Assembly: GCA_965219515.1 (NCBI GenBank) | Contig: OZ244776.1 | Location: 992,001-1,056,000, forward strand | Reading direction: 5' to 3' | Length of the DNA stretch: 64,000 nucleotides | Origin: Ilyomonas sp965219515 | GTDB taxonomy: Bacteria > Bacteroidota > Bacteroidia > Chitinophagales > Chitinophagaceae | Part shown: piece after piece, positions 55,705 through 63,980 of the stretch | Layout of the letters: each line of letters opens with the position of its first letter | Position numbering within the stretch: position 1 is the first letter of the stretch | Translations under genes and position numbers: made by a program | Notes under the pieces: generated by a model | What the model was told of the DNA's origin: nothing | Database searches by the model: none | Seen by the model: only the letters and a program-made list of their open reading frames with translations

Positions 55705-55894
55705 ATGGGGTTTTGTGTCAGCACGGCTGACACAGCTCAGCACCAACTTCAGTTCTTTTTTGGGCTTCGGTTGTCAGCCCGACAGAACGCTGTTGATCAT
55801 CAGTGGTTGTTTGTATCTTCGGTTCTTTATTTGGCTTTTGTCCATGCCGACGGATTGCATCCGTCGTGCCGAACACAAAGCCCGAACGTTGTAT
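55698..55894 (+). repeat. attC 32 (197 bp)
   Basis: R'' ACATAAC to R' GTTGTAT, family 4 stem. Confidence 0.85.
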
Positions 55895-55927
55895 GCAACT
55901 TGTGCGAGACAGACTTTTAATAAAACT

Positions 55928-56479
55928 ATGACAAAACAAAACACAATAATTATGAAAAAACTTTTTTTGGGTTCTATTGCTTTAACCGTATTTTCAATTG
56001 CTATGCTTATTTTTCAGATTAGTTGCCAAAAGACTGTTGATGCACAGCAAGGCGCAAACAACTATGTTCTTCCTCCTGCAACAACAACAAATTTAGGTGG
56101 CGTTATTGTTGGACAGGGGCTAACCGTAAGTACTAACGGTACACTATCTGTCAATACGACTTCCTCAACTACCGGACTTCAACAGTTGAATAAGATTGTT
56201 TATCGGAAACAAGACGGTTCTGTTGATGAAATATGGACGGCAAATTATGATGGCACAAATCAGACAAAAATAAATATTATACTTCCGACAGGGATTGTAT
56301 TCGGCGAAAGCATGCGTCCTTTTCTTTCTCCTGACGGAAAGATGGTATTTTTTACTGCAGGAGCAAATATTGCAGATGCAAGTATTTATTCGGCGAATAT
56401 TGATGGCACTAATGTTACAAAAGTTTTAGACGCAGGAGGTAGTCAAGGCTCAAGAGTTGTTATTGGAGGTGCTTATTAA
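55928..56479 (+). CDS. Cassette 33: putative lipoprotein with PD40/TolB-like repeat
   Basis: A 183-residue protein. Signal region KKLFLGSIALTVFSIAMLIF followed by QISC, a possible lipobox. After a Thr/Asn-rich linker, it carries KIVYRKQDGSVDEIWTANYD and LSPDGKMVFFTAG followed by SIYSANIDGTNVTKV, the pattern of WD40-like PD40 repeats. The start may be ATG 55928 or 55952. The repeat domain is too short for a full propeller, so the gene may be a truncated derivative of a larger one. Confidence 0.72.
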   Translation: MTKQNTIIMKKLFLGSIALTVFSIAMLIFQISCQKTVDAQQGANNYVLPPATTTNLGGVIVGQGLTVSTNGTLSVNTTSSTTGLQQLNKIVYRKQDGSVDEIWTANYDGTNQTKINIILPTGIVFGESMRPFLSPDGKMVFFTAGANIADASIYSANIDGTNVTKVLDAGGSQGSRVVIGGAY

Positions 56480-56488
56480 AAAAGCTGC

Positions 56489-56686
56489 ATACAACACGAG
56501 CATTTGTAAAAGAATGGCTTGACCAGCAACACTTGTACAGCACTAATTCTTATCATCTTTTGCTCAAGCCGACATTTTGCTATTGAACATTTGTAATTAT
56601 CTTCAACATCAGTTTTTGAATTAAGCATTTGTACCCGGCTGACAATTCGCTATTGCCATGCCTTCACAAATGCTTTAACGTTGGCA
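56489..56686 (+). repeat. attC 33 (198 bp)
   Basis: R'' ATACAAC to R' GTTGGCA. Family 6 variant (GAGCATTTGT with CACAAATGC). Confidence 0.85.
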
Positions 56687-56754
56687 GTAATTGAATTAGA
56701 CATTGTACTTGTTTGAGACAGGTGCTTCATTACGACACTTTAACAAGACTAATT

Positions 56755-57204
56755 ATGGGAAGTATGTTTACAGATCGACTTGGACAATTTTTCAATGACA
56801 ATGACGCAAATTCAGAAGGTGTACCAAAATACAGACTCTATTTGATGCGAGTTCTCTTTGTCATAACTTTTCTTTTTTTGGGAAAAGATGCTTGGACAGA
56901 TTTGATTACACACGAGGGTGTTTGGAATAGTATAGAAGGAGTTGCTTACAGTTTTTGGGCAGCCTACTCTGTTTTGATGATATTAGGATTGCGACGACCA
57001 TTGAAAATGACACCATTGTTGTTGCTACAATTCTTTTACAAGTTAGTTTGGTTGATCGGCGTTGCTTTTCCGCTATGGCGGAACAATCATTTTGACGGCG
57101 CCAAAGGACTGACAGTTATTTTTTTTGTAGGCATTGTGTTAGACCTTCTTGTTATTCCTTGGACGTATGTTTTTAGAACATATTTTTCAAAGGCTTCAAC
57201 CTGA
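56755..57204 (+). CDS. Cassette 34: four-helix membrane protein of unknown function
   Basis: A 149-residue protein with four hydrophobic helices (LYLMRVLFVITFLFLG, AAYSVLMILGL, KMTPLLLLQFFYKLVWLIGV and TVIFFVGIVLDLLVIPW). The layout resembles small DoxX-like or uncharacterised inner-membrane proteins. ATG 56755 is chosen over a TTG 42 bases upstream. Confidence 0.72.
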   Translation: MGSMFTDRLGQFFNDNDANSEGVPKYRLYLMRVLFVITFLFLGKDAWTDLITHEGVWNSIEGVAYSFWAAYSVLMILGLRRPLKMTPLLLLQFFYKLVWLIGVAFPLWRNNHFDGAKGLTVIFFVGIVLDLLVIPWTYVFRTYFSKAST

Positions 57205-57214
57205 AGACAACTAC

Positions 57215-57409
57215 TGCCAACATGGGGTTTGCTGCTATGGTGGGGCGACGGAAGTAACTTCGGCTATGTATAGGCATTAGCAGCAGTTCAAGTGTGACGA
57301 GTAACGCCAAGCAATAAATCTTATCTTCAACCATAAAACAAAACCGAACTGCGGTTCCGGGCTTGACGTCCAATGAATACCGCCACAGCAGCAAGCCCGA
57401 TCGTTATGT
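57215..57409 (+). repeat. attC 34 (195 bp)
   Basis: R'' TGCCAAC to R' GTTATGT, family 5 stem. Confidence 0.85.
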
Positions 57410-57577
57410 GCAACCTGTGACTTCTCTTTGTCAGTATTATTTTGCTCTCTTTTCCGTGTGGGTTAGTTGGTTCAGGTTGACGCTGCCAGGCAAGTGACTG
57501 CAACAAGCAAAGCTTTTGTTTCGGGTGTGGCTTCTGGCAGTCAGGCTTCGGGTGACACAATCAGGTCTGCACATAAC
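57404..57577. repeat. Cassette 35: 174-bp gene-less cassette body, copy 8 of 9
   Basis: Variant combination TTTGTCAGTATT, TTAGTTGGTTC, CAAGTGACTG and GACACAATC. Confidence 0.85.
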
Positions 57578-57767
57578 ATGGGGTTTTGTGTCAGCACGGC
57601 TGACACAGCTCAGCACCAACTTCAGTTCTTTTTTGGGCTTCGGTTGTCAGCCCGACAGAACGCTGCCCGTCATCAGTGGTTGTTTGTATCTTCGGTTCTT
57701 TATTCGGCTTTTGTCCATGCCGACGGATTGCATCCGTCGTGCCGAACACAAAGCCCGAACGTTGTAC
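57571..57767 (+). repeat. attC 35 (197 bp)
   Basis: R'' ACATAAC to R' GTTGTAC, family 4 stem. Confidence 0.85.
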
Positions 57768-57795
57768 GCCATTTTAAAGCGACCTTTTAAAAGAT

Positions 57796-59103
57796 ATGAA
57801 TAGACATTTTCTATTAAGCTTGTTTTATCTGATACTGACAAATATTTCAGTTGCTCAATCAGCAATTGAACAAAAAGTTTTTACAAAGGACATTGACAAT
57901 TTTTGGATTGCGTATGATAGTGTTAAATCCACAACTGACAGTGTAAAACAAGTTCATTTTATTCAAACACTCTATGTTGACAAAGGTACGCTTGGACTCA
58001 AAGCTTTTATGAAAGCAAGAAATTACTCAACGGAACTTTACGTTAAGCTGATTAATGAATATCCTAAATTTTGGAATTCAATTCGACCAAATACATTATC
58101 AGTAAAAAACAAAAGAAGAGAAATTGAAGCAAGCATTCTTAAACTTAAAAATCTTTACCCTGAATTGAAAGACGCTAAAATGTACTTTACTATTGGTGGA
58201 CTTCGCTCTGGTGGAACGACAACAGACAGCATGGTGCTTGTAGGTGCAGAGATTGCAACAGGAAACTCAGCAACCAACGTATCAGAATTTTCTAAAAAAT
58301 GGTTAGCTGGAGTATTCAAGGAACAAAGCTCGGACAACCTTGTTTCCTTAAATGTTCATGAATATATTCATACACAACAAAATGGAGAAAGCGATAATTT
58401 GTTAGCACAGGCAATAACAGAAGGGTCTTGTGATTTTATAGCTGAATTAGTAATTGGAAAACCGCTACAACGGAATTATATAACGTATGGACAGCAACAT
58501 AAACAAGAATTGAAAGAAGAATTTAAGAAGGACATGTTCACTACTGCTTATAATAAGTGGTTATATAATGGAAATGATACTAAAACTGTTGCTGACTTAG
58601 GCTATTTTATTGGATACGATATATGTAAGTCATATTATACCAATGCTAAAAATAAAAAGCAAGCCATAAAAGCAATTATAGAACTAAATTATTCAGACAC
58701 ATTAGCAGTAGAAGCATTCTTAAAGAAATCAAAGTATTATATAGAACCAATTGATAAGGAACAATTAATGCAATCTTTTCGTGAAAAGCAACCACAATTA
58801 GTAGATATAGAGCCATTTAATAATGGCGACACATTAGTTGAAGCTTCACTAAAACAAATAACAGTTGAATTTTCAAAATCTATGAGTGAAGGTTATTCAA
58901 TTAATTACGGTGACAGTGGAAAAGATTTTTACCCGATAATAGGAGTAACTGGTTTTTCAGATGATAAAACAAAGTTTAGTGTCAATGTTGATTTAAAACC
59001 AAATCACGAATATGAATTTGTAATAACAAATAGAGGCTTTAATTCATCTGAAGGCTATCCTCTTTTAAAAGACTATTCAATAAAATTTAAAACCAAACCA
59101 TGA
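57796..59103 (+). CDS. Cassette 36: exported HExxH metalloprotease-like protein with Ig-like C-terminal domain
   Basis: A 435-residue protein. MNRHFLLSLFYLILTNISVAQ is a signal peptide. Residues 30-315 parallel the cassette 2 protein: DNFWIAYDSVKST, HEYIHTQQ near residue 188 (HExxH), EGSCDFIAEL and DLGYFIGYDICKSYYTNAKN. The C-terminal 100 residues (LVEASLKQITVEFSKSMSEG, ending YSIKFKTKP) look like a bacterial Ig-like (Big_5) domain that the cassette 2 protein lacks. Predicted periplasmic or surface zinc protease, substrate unknown. Confidence 0.77.
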   Translation: MNRHFLLSLFYLILTNISVAQSAIEQKVFTKDIDNFWIAYDSVKSTTDSVKQVHFIQTLYVDKGTLGLKAFMKARNYSTELYVKLINEYPKFWNSIRPNTLSVKNKRREIEASILKLKNLYPELKDAKMYFTIGGLRSGGTTTDSMVLVGAEIATGNSATNVSEFSKKWLAGVFKEQSSDNLVSLNVHEYIHTQQNGESDNLLAQAITEGSCDFIAELVIGKPLQRNYITYGQQHKQELKEEFKKDMFTTAYNKWLYNGNDTKTVADLGYFIGYDICKSYYTNAKNKKQAIKAIIELNYSDTLAVEAFLKKSKYYIEPIDKEQLMQSFREKQPQLVDIEPFNNGDTLVEASLKQITVEFSKSMSEGYSINYGDSGKDFYPIIGVTGFSDDKTKFSVNVDLKPNHEYEFVITNRGFNSSEGYPLLKDYSIKFKTKP

Positions 59104-59114
59104 CAAAAAACGGC

Positions 59115-59315
59115 GTACAACAAAAGTATTGCTGCAAGCGGGGCTGACACAGCGCAGCATCAGCAGTAGTAATGCTGTTCAGCTTTAGTTCCAGCGCGAC
59201 GGAACGCAGGTGAGCGGTTGGTTGTAAACATCAGCAATTAATCATTAATTTAGCTTCGGTTACCGGCTGACACGGCGCTATTGCCCCGCCTGCAAGCAAT
59301 ACCGAGCCGTTATGT
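59115..59315 (+). repeat. attC 36 (201 bp)
   Basis: R'' GTACAAC to R' GTTATGT, family 2 stem. Confidence 0.85.
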
Positions 59316-59483
59316 GCAACCTGTGACTTCTCTTTGTCAGTATTATTTTGCTCTCTTTTCCGTTTGGGTTAGTGCTTTCAGGTTGACTCTGCCAGGCAAG
59401 TGACTGCAACAAGCAAAGCTTTTGTTTCGGGTGTGGCTTCTGGCAGTCAGGCTTCGGGTGACACAATCAGGTCTGCACATAAC
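59310..59483. repeat. Cassette 37: 174-bp gene-less cassette body, copy 9 of 9
   Basis: Variant combination TTTGTCAGTATT, TTAGTGCTTTC, CAAGTGACTG and GACACAATC, mixing features of copies 1 and 8. Confidence 0.85.
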
Positions 59484-59677
59484 ATGAGGTTTTGCGTCAG
59501 CACGGCTGACGCATCGCAGCAGCCACTTCGCTCCTTCTTTCTTCTTTGGTTCCAGCCTGACGTTATAAACTGAGCGACTTGTTGTTACCTTCAGCTTTTG
59601 TGCTACTTTCGGCTTTTGGTTGGCACGGGCTGATAAATCTTTTTTGTCGTGCCGAACGCAAAGCCCGACCGTTACAT
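59477..59677 (+). repeat. attC 37 (201 bp)
   Basis: R'' ACATAAC to R' GTTACAT, family 3 stem. Confidence 0.85.
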
Positions 59678-60254
59678 GCCATTTTGTTTTGCAGATTGTA
59701 GTATGACAAAACTTGCAAGCTTACAGCTTTTTTCTTTCAGCTTTACTGCGACAGCTTGCGTTACAAAATATAAGCAGCTTCAATCTTTAATCATTGTGTA
59801 ACATTGTTTTTTTATTTCATAACTGCTGGCTCTGACAGTTGGGCTTACATTTTTCGTTGCAGCTTTACACTTCGGTCATTGTGTAAGTCGTTTCTTGTTT
59901 TCGTAATCGCTAAGCCGGACAGTTCGGGTTTGTCTCGCTTTGCAAACAGCTTCAAACTTTTGTTGTGCGGCAAACTGTTTTTTGTTTTTAAAATGGTGCG
60001 GCTGACAGCGTGGCTTGTTTCAATCGAAAGTTCTTTTGAAAATTGTTTTCTCTAATTGTTTACCTACGGGTTGTTGCGGTTGACTGGTCGCTAACTGTTG
60101 ACAAAACGGCTTGCTTACATTCACTGTTGCATCACAGTGCAGATAAAGTTTACAATTTAAAAGGTACGGTCAGGTTTTCAGTCAGCTTTTGATGGACAAT
60201 TTGTTTTATAAAGCACAAAGAGCTTTATTGCAACAAAGAAAAAAGGCATGTAAC
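59672..60254. repeat. Cassette 38: long gene-less cassette body (583 bp), copy of cassette 18
   Basis: Differs from 43347-43929 by only a few substitutions (for example ACAAAACTTGCAAGC against ACAAGTTTTGTAAGC near the start). Length is identical. Confidence 0.8.
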
Positions 60255-60442
60255 AAAAGTATTGGCGTTATGTCGGCTGACACGGCGCAGCATCAGCTTC
60301 AGCTTTCTGTCAGCTTTCGTTCCAGCCTGACGTTATCAATTTGGCAGCAGAACATGTCATCAGCTTTTGTATTTTTACTCATCAACGGTTCGGGCTGACG
60401 TTTTCCAAATGCCGCCACAAACGCCAATACCCAACGTTGGCA
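60248..60442 (+). repeat. attC 38 (195 bp)
   Basis: R'' ATGTAAC to R' GTTGGCA, family 7 stem, close copy of attC 18. Confidence 0.85.
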
Positions 60443-60450
60443 GAAATACA

Positions 60451-61920
60451 ATGAGACAGTTCGCTACTATAATTATTTTAACATTAACCTTAAACTGCTT
60501 TGGGCAATATGACTATGACAAAACAAAGATTTCCAAACGGACACAACAAGTCATTAAGAAAATTGAAAAAGTCAATGAGCTAATGAGTAGTGCTGTTTAC
60601 GAAAGTGGAATAAGACCAGCGCAATTCGATAACTTCATTGAACTACAAAAGAAAGCAACCAAAGACGAACTTATAGAATTGACAAATCATCCAAACGGCG
60701 TGGTTCGCTGCTATGTATTTTGGGCTTTATCTTATGACACATCTGCAAATTTGTTTCCTATAGTTTTAAATCATATCAGCGACACGACATTTGTAAACAC
60801 GCAGTTTGGATGTATTAGAAGCAAAGAAAAAGTTGGTGACTTTTTTATAAATGTTGTTACGCCTGAATACATTGACGTGAACTCACAAAAACTTACTCCT
60901 GCACAATATGAATATTTAGATAGTGTTCTTATTTACATACCGAATAGTTTGTACGCAAAAGAAAATGCAATCAACAAAGCCAAACTAACAGAAGCATTTT
61001 ATGAAAGGGTTAGAGAACTTGTGTTGAAAGAAAAAAATCAATCAGCTTTAGTCATGTTAGCTAAGTTCAAAAGAGAACAAGATATTCCTCTAATCCTGAA
61101 TAACAGACAGAAAGAAGAACGTTACGACCAACTTTTTTTCACATACAGAGCGATAAGTGAATTTCCTCATCCTGCTTTTTTACCATTATTAAAAAAGTCC
61201 TTGTATGAAGCAATTGATGAAGGAGCTTGGAGTACAGAATGGAGAGAATTGTATAAAGCTATTGCAAGTTTTAAAAATGATATGGCGCTTCAACTTTTGA
61301 AAGTTCCTTTCACTCAAACAAAACATCAAAACATAAAACAATATCACATTGACTTTATTTTCGGAGCAGTACAAGAATTCTATACACCTATTTATGACGA
61401 GCTTCTTTGGAAAATGTGGGAAAACGAAAAAAAGATAAACGCCGAAGTGTTTAATTTACTTTATTCAAAAAATCCAACAAAAGCTTTTGAGCTAACAAAA
61501 AAGACAATCCAAAACGCTGATGATTTTTATTATCTCAACACAGGAAGTTATAGCGAAAATAAAAAAACTTCTGTAAACCTGTTGGACGTAATGCTTGATA
61601 CAATTTTAGTAAGAGATAAACCTTATGCCATTGAACTAATAAACAAAAACATTAGAGAAATTAATGTTCATCAATTTCCAACGTTTGCAGACAAAGCATT
61701 GAAATTAAAGGATACTTCTTTTGTTACATCACTGTTTGACAGACTTGAAACAGAAGACAACGCATATATCTATCTTAAAGCAACAGAAGTTTTGATTGCC
61801 TTTAATGACGAAGACATCAATAAACGAATAATTGAAGTTGCAAAAAGAAATCCAAGCCTGCACAAAAATTGGGGAGGACAAGACTTTTCTAAATTATTAA
61901 AAGAAAATGGCATCAAATGA
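60451..61920 (+). CDS. Cassette 39: exported helical-repeat protein of unknown function
   Basis: A 489-residue protein, the largest cassette gene. MRQFATIIILTLTLNCFGQ is a signal peptide, possibly with a lipobox-like LNC. The rest is helical with HEAT-like character (ELIELTNHPNGVVRCYVFWA, ISEFPHPAFLPLLKKSLYEA, ATEVLIAFNDEDINKRIIEV). The ATG lies 15 bases after the core GTT, leaving little room for a promoter inside the cassette. Confidence 0.75.
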   Translation: MRQFATIIILTLTLNCFGQYDYDKTKISKRTQQVIKKIEKVNELMSSAVYESGIRPAQFDNFIELQKKATKDELIELTNHPNGVVRCYVFWALSYDTSANLFPIVLNHISDTTFVNTQFGCIRSKEKVGDFFINVVTPEYIDVNSQKLTPAQYEYLDSVLIYIPNSLYAKENAINKAKLTEAFYERVRELVLKEKNQSALVMLAKFKREQDIPLILNNRQKEERYDQLFFTYRAISEFPHPAFLPLLKKSLYEAIDEGAWSTEWRELYKAIASFKNDMALQLLKVPFTQTKHQNIKQYHIDFIFGAVQEFYTPIYDELLWKMWENEKKINAEVFNLLYSKNPTKAFELTKKTIQNADDFYYLNTGSYSENKKTSVNLLDVMLDTILVRDKPYAIELINKNIREINVHQFPTFADKALKLKDTSFVTSLFDRLETEDNAYIYLKATEVLIAFNDEDINKRIIEVAKRNPSLHKNWGGQDFSKLLKENGIK

Positions 61921-61931
61921 CAATGTACTTC

Positions 61932-62128
61932 TGCCAACAAAAGTATTGCTAATAGGCTGGCTTGACGTTGGCAACTTCGGCTGCATCACGCTATTGTACT
62001 TCAGTTCCGGCTGACACAGCGCTATTGAGCATTAGTAGTTATCTTCGGCTGCAAAATAAAAATCGGCTTTTGTTCCCGGCTGACACAGCACAGAATACCA
62101 GCCCATCAGCAATACGCCTTCGTTGGTT
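61932..62128 (+). repeat. attC 39 (197 bp)
   Basis: R'' TGCCAAC to R' GTTGGTT, family 2 stem. Confidence 0.85.
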
Positions 62129-62571
62129 GCTATTTTTCACAGACCTTGTTTTTCATGGGACAAGACAAGAAAGGTTATTATTCTTTTTCAGCTGCTTTTT
62201 ATGACACTATGGTTTGGGGACAATTTTACTTTTTTAAGTTGTTTTATTACGACTGTCTTCTTTGTAAAATTTAATCAACTTTTGGTTGACACATTATGTT
62301 CATTGACAAAACTCGACTGCAAACAAGCGTCTATCAAATGTTAGTATTGACCATTATTTTTAAGCTGTTTTTAGGTTGACAGGTTACGTTTTGTTTAAAA
62401 AGCTTTCCAGGCGACACATTACAAAACCTGACAGTTGACAAGAGCAAATTGTTTATTTTTTGCTCCACTTTTTTGCTGACAATAAATGTTCACTTCTAAA
62501 AGATTGACAGTTTTAAAAACGTTTTGTCTTTTCCAACGCTTTTTCATTCAAAAGACAAAACAGCAACCAAC
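62123..62571. repeat. Cassette 40: gene-less cassette body (449 bp)
   Basis: Bounded by GTTGGTTGCT and AGCAACCAAC. Contains TTTTTAAGCTG followed by TTTTTAGGTTGACAGG, similar in style to the motif in cassettes 6, 20, 23 and 24. No supported gene. Confidence 0.65.
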
Positions 62572-62763
62572 AAAAGTATTTGCGTTATGTCGGCGGACAG
62601 AATGCAGGTCATCAGCTTTTAATTATTTATTTATCTTTAGTTCCAACTTGACGTGATTTATTTAGCAACAGAATATTCAATGAACAGTTGTACTTTTATT
62701 CAACATTTGTACAAGCTGAGGTTTTCAAATTCCGCCACTAACGCAAATACTAAAACGTTGTAC
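62565..62763 (+). repeat. attC 40 (199 bp)
   Basis: R'' AACCAAC to R' GTTGTAC. Family 7 variant: GTATTTGCGTTATGTCGGC with TAACGCAAATAC. Confidence 0.83.
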
Positions 62764-62816
62764 GCAATTCAAAGTGTTCATTAGATTTTAAAAATATAAA
62801 TCTTTTCCGATTGTTT

Positions 62817-63350
62817 ATGAGATCGATAATATGTCTAATTTTTACAATTCTTATATTTTCAACTTCCTCAAAATCGCAACAAAAATTATCTTATCGACAA
62901 AGAAAATTATCTGCTTTCATAAAAAGATATCAGGACGATATAGAAAAGGCGCCTGACAATGCATCTAAAACAAAAATTTACACCGAAATGTGGAGGAAAC
63001 ATATAATTTTTATTCAGGACTCTTTAAAATTTTCTACATATCCAATCTACACTCTTGACACATTTTATTTTGAAAAAGCATTTGTTAAGCAGATGTCTAC
63101 GAATAAAAAGTACATTGAAGTTTTACTAGAAAATGAAAATTATACAGCGTCGGTAGTTTTTGATTTCACAAATAGTTCAGACTTACAAAGCATACCCATC
63201 TATAAAATGCTGACTAATCTAAAACAAGACTCACCAGTTTTAGCTGTTATACATTTACAGGACTTTACTCTCAGCAATAAGGACATAGAAGAAGGAAGTA
63301 AAAAACTAAAGTTGGCGGCAGACTTAAGAGCAATCTACAATGCTAAGTAG
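62817..63350 (+). CDS. Cassette 41: exported protein of unknown function, 177 residues
   Basis: Signal peptide MRSIICLIFTILIFSTSSKSQ, then a basic helical region (LSYRQRKLSAFIKRYQDDIE) and a mixed C-terminus. Not recognised. ATG 62817 is preferred over a TTG six bases upstream. Confidence 0.7.
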   Translation: MRSIICLIFTILIFSTSSKSQQKLSYRQRKLSAFIKRYQDDIEKAPDNASKTKIYTEMWRKHIIFIQDSLKFSTYPIYTLDTFYFEKAFVKQMSTNKKYIEVLLENENYTASVVFDFTNSSDLQSIPIYKMLTNLKQDSPVLAVIHLQDFTLSNKDIEEGSKKLKLAADLRAIYNAK

Positions 63351-63362
63351 ACGCTAAGCTGC

Positions 63363-63496
63363 GTACAACACGTGGTTTGCTGCCATAGCGGCTTGACGAA
63401 CATGTGCTAAACAATAGAATATCATTAAACAACATATCTTTATCCAAGCTGACGAACCGCCATTGCCGCTCCGGCAGCAAGCCTGGAACGTTAGCC
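63363..63496 (+). repeat. attC 41 (134 bp), short class
   Basis: R'' GTACAAC to R' GTTAGCC. Family 5 arms (GGTTTGCTGCCATAGCGGC with GCCGCTCCGGCAGCAAGCC). Confidence 0.85.
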
Positions 63497-63500
63497 GTAA

Positions 63501-63980
63501 TTATTCTGACACATCAAAATCAAGTTTTGTTTGACTGTCCGGCTTTCCTTGGAGGACTTCTACGACTTCTAATATTTCATAATGGTTTCCTATGACTTCA
63601 TAGTCATAACCATATTTGACTGTTGTTTTTACTTTTGCCCTAAGCGAATCTCCAGGACGGATGTCAATCTTTCTTTCCTGAAAATCATTAAGCCAGGATT
63701 CTTGTAAAATCTTTGCCGGTATCAAGCGACCATTATATTTAAAGTCCCACATTGCATGACCCAAATAATCCGGACGCTTAACCTTTAAAATCATTATTCC
63801 GTCGGACTCTATCTTTTCTTTTGTAACCAAGTCTTCTAACTCTTCCGGCGTAATGTTCAATTCAAGATTAAAAGACGCTTCACCGACAGAACTTTTAAAA
63901 GTCGCCTTATCACTTTTGGACAATGGTTCTAAAGCTGTGTTGATTTTGTTGATGTTATCAACCAACTTTCGCATGTTCAT
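63501..63980 (-). CDS. Cassette 42: minus-strand protein of unknown function, 159 residues
   Basis: The only larger cassette gene transcribed against the array. MNMRKLVDNINKINTALEPL at the start, then LNITPEELEDLVTKEKIESD, and a beta-rich end (KTTVKYGYDYEVIGNHYEIL). It may be a small DNA- or nucleotide-binding protein; nothing specific is recognised. The attC of this cassette lies beyond the window. Confidence 0.7.
   Translation of the reverse strand: MNMRKLVDNINKINTALEPLSKSDKATFKSSVGEASFNLELNITPEELEDLVTKEKIESDGIMILKVKRPDYLGHAMWDFKYNGRLIPAKILQESWLNDFQERKIDIRPGDSLRAKVKTTVKYGYDYEVIGNHYEILEVVEVLQGKPDSQTKLDFDVSE

Noticed and set aside
33209..59483. Open frames within the 174-bp cassettes (such as MVQVDAARQV... 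or the frames joined to attC sequence)
   Set aside because: They run through attC sites, differ in frame between copies, are broken by stops in several copies and have no start or family signal. The minus-strand frame that stays open in all copies is reported as a hypothesis only.
33036..63496. Regularly spaced repeats as a CRISPR array
   Set aside because: The repeats are about 135-200 bases long, imperfect palindromes of several families, separated by genes or gene-less bodies of variable length. No short identical repeats with uniform spacers and no cas genes are present.
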